Assembly (NCBI GenBank): GCA_007121695.1
Contig: SKKC01000072.1
Coordinates: forward strand, 1-7,747
Length of the DNA stretch: 7,747 nucleotides
Reading direction: 5' to 3'
Source of the DNA: Spirochaetales bacterium
GTDB lineage: Bacteria > Spirochaetota > Spirochaetia > DSM-27196 > SKKC01
This document shows, piece after piece, positions 5,677-7,747 of the stretch. The notes under the pieces were generated by a model, which had not been told where the DNA came from, made no database searches, and saw only the letters and a program-made list of their open reading frames with translations. The position numbers and the translations under genes were made by a program. Every line of letters begins with the position of its first letter. The stretch's first letter is position 1.

Positions 5677-7518
5677 CTACATTTTCGTGGTATTGACCGA
5701 GTCCCCCAGCCCCTGCATGCGCACCAGTTTCGCGTACAGCCCGTCGGGAATCTGAACGAGCTCGTCGTGCGTCCCGGTCTCGAAAAGCTTCCCGCGGTCG
5801 AGCACACAGATACGGTCGGCCTTCCGCACCGTAGCGAGCCGGTGCGCTATGACCAGGGTGGTGCGATGCTGCATGAGCCGGTCGAGCGCATCCTGCACGA
5901 GCTGTTCGCTCTCCGCGTCGAGCGAACTCGTCGCTTCATCGAGGATCAGCACTTCCGGGTCGCGCAGCATGGCACGGGCGATCGCCACACGCTGCCGCTG
6001 ACCACCGGACAGCTGCACCCCGCGCTCACCGACTATGGTACCGAGCCCCTCCGGGAAGCGATCGGCAAACTCTATGACGTGGGCCGCTTCGGCCGCTGCG
6101 CGCACCTCGTCGGTCGGTGCGTCCGGCCGTCCGTAGCGGATATTGTCTTCGATAGAGCCTCCGAACAGCAGCACATCCTGCGGTACCACCGCGAAACGCG
6201 AACGGTACGCGCGCAGATCAAAACGCGTAATGTCGACGCCATCCCGCAGGACAGCCCCCTCGTTCAGCTCGTAAAACCGCAGCAGAAGACGGACTATCGT
6301 CGACTTACCCGAGCCGCTCGGTCCCACGAGCGCGACCCTCGAGTTTCTCGGAATCGCGAGGTCAAGGTTCTGAAGCACGACCAGATCGGGTCGCGACGGG
6401 TAGGCAAAGGTTACTCCCTGCAGGGCGATCGCATCCGAAAGCGGACGTAACGCCTCAGGCGCCACTGCCCCTGCGGACACTTTCCCGGAGGCCGTCACGG
6501 CGAGACCCGGTTCCGGATCCATCTGCATAAGCTCAATGACCCGTTCGCTCGAGCCGAGCACGCGCTGTATACGGGTAATACTGTTGCCAAGACCCGCAAC
6601 CGATCCGCCAATGAAGCCCGTGTAGATCACGAAACTAATGAGGTCACCAACGGCGAGTGAGCCGGCGTCAACGAGCGTCGCACCGAACCAGATCACCAGA
6701 ATCAGCGACCCCATGACGAGCAGCCCAATGGAGCTGCCGATGAGCGCCCGCAGGGTAACCGTCTCCATGGCTTTCCCGAGCACACGGTGCAGCGCTTCGG
6801 TGTAGCGATCGAGTTCGACGGGTTCGCTCGCGAAACTCTTGACCGTCGCGACACCGGCAATTGTTTCTTCTGCGATGGTGCTGCTCTCGGCGAGCAGATC
6901 CTGCGTCTCTCGAGCCCGATCGCGAATGATACGCCCGAGCCTGCGTGCGCCAAGCGCCACCGGCGGTACAACCAGCACCATAAACAGCGCGAGCTGTGGC
7001 GCAAGAAAGGCGGCGATCGAAATACCAAACACGACCACGAGCACCTGACGCACCAGCCCCGCGAGCACGTCGGAAATTGCGGTTTCCAGCTGGGTCACAT
7101 CGTTCGAGATCCGGCTCAGCAGTTCACCGGTACGGTGAGCATCGTAGTACCCCATGGGAAGCTCGAGCAGATGCCCGTACAGGCGTTCGCGAATATCGCG
7201 GGCAAGGCGGTTGGAAACCGCCCCGAAGAGCCATATCTGGCCGAAGTTCAGTACGGCCCGGACCGTCAGGACCGCGAGAAGCAGCGCGCTCAGGCTACCG
7301 ACCCCGCGAATGATCCAGGGCTCCCCACCCGACAGCTCGTTTATGATCTGACCCGTCAGCCAGGGGAAGGCGAGGAAGACGGCATTCGACGCAAAAAGGA
7401 GCACAAGGCCTGTGACAAACAGACGAAGGTGAGGCCTCAGAAAGCCGATCAGAAATCGAAACGATATGCGTATTCGTTCTGTAATTCGATCGTCGCTATG
7501 CGGGGTATCTGCTGCCAT
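5677..7518 (-). CDS. ABC half-exporter, TMD-NBD fusion (MsbA/BmrA/LmrA-like)
   Basis: Type IV (former type I exporter) half-transporter of 613 residues, expected to act as a homodimer in the inner membrane and export lipid, drug or peptide. The ABC transmembrane domain spans about 28-330 with six hydrophobic segments. It includes the family's coupling region around PMGYYDAHRTGELLSRISND (121-140) and ETIAGVATVKSF (218-229). The ATPase domain follows: A-loop Tyr373, Walker A GPSGSGKST (399-407), Q-loop Gln447, X-loop VGERG (496-500), signature LSGGQ (503-507), Walker B VLILDE with catalytic Glu528, D-loop SSLD (531-534) and switch His559. All catalytic residues are intact, so both sites of a homodimer should be active. 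An alanine-rich linker lies at about 340-360. ATG at 7518 is 15 nt after the previous stop and lacks a clear ribosome-binding site, so coupled translation is likely. The substrate cannot be told from sequence. Confidence 0.95.
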   Translation of the reverse strand: MAADTPHSDDRITERIRISFRFLIGFLRPHLRLFVTGLVLLFASNAVFLAFPWLTGQIINELSGGEPWIIRGVGSLSALLLAVLTVRAVLNFGQIWLFGAVSNRLARDIRERLYGHLLELPMGYYDAHRTGELLSRISNDVTQLETAISDVLAGLVRQVLVVVFGISIAAFLAPQLALFMVLVVPPVALGARRLGRIIRDRARETQDLLAESSTIAEETIAGVATVKSFASEPVELDRYTEALHRVLGKAMETVTLRALIGSSIGLLVMGSLILVIWFGATLVDAGSLAVGDLISFVIYTGFIGGSVAGLGNSITRIQRVLGSSERVIELMQMDPEPGLAVTASGKVSAGAVAPEALRPLSDAIALQGVTFAYPSRPDLVVLQNLDLAIPRNSRVALVGPSGSGKSTIVRLLLRFYELNEGAVLRDGVDITRFDLRAYRSRFAVVPQDVLLFGGSIEDNIRYGRPDAPTDEVRAAAEAAHVIEFADRFPEGLGTIVGERGVQLSGGQRQRVAIARAMLRDPEVLILDEATSSLDAESEQLVQDALDRLMQHRTTLVIAHRLATVRKADRICVLDRGKLFETGTHDELVQIPDGLYAKLVRMQGLGDSVNTTKM

Positions 7519-7533
7519 GGTCTGCAGAAGATA

Positions 7534-7747
7534 CTATCTGCCGTGCCTCGTGGACAGCGGCTGCACATCCGGATACGTCGTAAGCACAAGCAACTGCGTT
7601 GTGTCGCTCAGCACCAGACGCGCATTGTGGGCAGGATTCAGGTGTACCGCGCCTCCATTGCCGTTGGCAGGCGCTGTCGAGCGATATCCAAGCAGAATAT
7701 CACCACAGGAGCTGACATGAGCCCCGGCCTCGTGAAAGGTCAGGTCG
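7534..7747 (-). CDS. C-terminal end of a protein with an RCK_C/CASTOR-POLLUX-like tail (partial)
   Basis: An open frame enters from the right edge and runs 70 codons to a TAG at 7534-7536. The visible protein has GDILLGYRS at 15-23 and AVHLNPAHNARLVLSDTTQLLVLT at 33-56 (given here in two parts: AVHLNPAHNARL, then VLSDTTQLLVLT). The pattern of LGYR, then a variable segment, then xxNPxxxxxL.xxDxLLVL, matches the end of regulatory domains of CASTOR/POLLUX-type and related RCK/TrkA-C ion-channel proteins. In these, GYR, NPP and DxLIVL recur. That assignment is from remembered family patterns and only the tail is present. The reading frame, amino-acid composition and tight 15-nt spacing to the exporter support a real gene co-transcribed with it. 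The N-terminal part, where membrane or NAD-binding domains would lie, is outside the window. Confidence 0.6.
   Translation of the reverse strand, partial: DLTFHEAGAHVSSCGDILLGYRSTAPANGNGGAVHLNPAHNARLVLSDTTQLLVLTTYPDVQPLSTRHGR

Noticed and set aside
5485..6450. Long plus-strand open frame of 321 codons opposite the exporter gene and the regulatory gap
   Set aside because: It is antisense to a gene with every ABC motif intact, its translation is rich in Arg/His/Gln with no recognisable domain, and it arises from the codon bias of the opposite strand.
1..7747. Mobile element, CRISPR array, toxin-antitoxin, tRNA or rRNA content
   Set aside because: No transposase-like or integrase-like protein, no regularly spaced repeats, no cloverleaf or rRNA-like segment was seen; coding genes fill nearly all of the window.

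Overview
All recognisable genes lie on the minus strand. The window reads from high to low coordinates as the 3' end of one gene, an ABC exporter, a short regulatory gap, and a complete five-gene peptide-type ABC importer operon ending in a hairpin at the left edge. Base composition is moderately GC-rich, roughly mid-to-high 50s percent by eye. The solute-binding protein has a Sec signal peptide without a lipobox cysteine, and the mature start reads SA-GRQEAPATG. That fits a diderm, and this kind of junction is common in free-living Spirochaetota. I therefore favour a spirochaete, but only as an inference from one short motif.

Right block (5677-7747): the last 70 codons of a protein whose end resembles the C-terminal regulatory domain of RCK/CASTOR-POLLUX-type ion channels stop 15 nt before a complete 613-aa ABC half-exporter (MsbA/BmrA/LmrA class) with all canonical ATPase motifs. 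The two are probably co-transcribed.

Regulatory gap (5559-5676): 118 bp holding a plausible promoter, an AGGAGG ribosome-binding site and two small perfect inverted repeats. A weak dyad followed by T6 may end the exporter transcript.

Left block (6-5558): solute-binding protein, DppC/GsiD-type permease, DppB/GsiC-type permease, DppD-type ATPase, DppF-type ATPase. The membrane and binding components resemble the glutathione/dipeptide (Gsi/Dpp) clade. The binding protein would capture a peptide in the periplasm, the permease pair would form the channel, and the two ATPases would form the ATP-hydrolysing heterodimer. Both ATPases carry the same four-cysteine C-terminal motif. The permeases are in the order C then B, the reverse of the classical dpp/opp/gsi order. 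A long near-perfect hairpin sits between the binding-protein gene and the first permease gene, followed by a GTG start with a weak ribosome-binding site. This is an arrangement expected to give an excess of binding protein over membrane components.

There is no sign of mobile elements, CRISPR, tRNA or rRNA, and no gene-free stretch over 300 bases. The window is largely ordinary transport genetics. The most interesting features are the intercistronic hairpin, the permease order and the ion-channel-like neighbour of the exporter.
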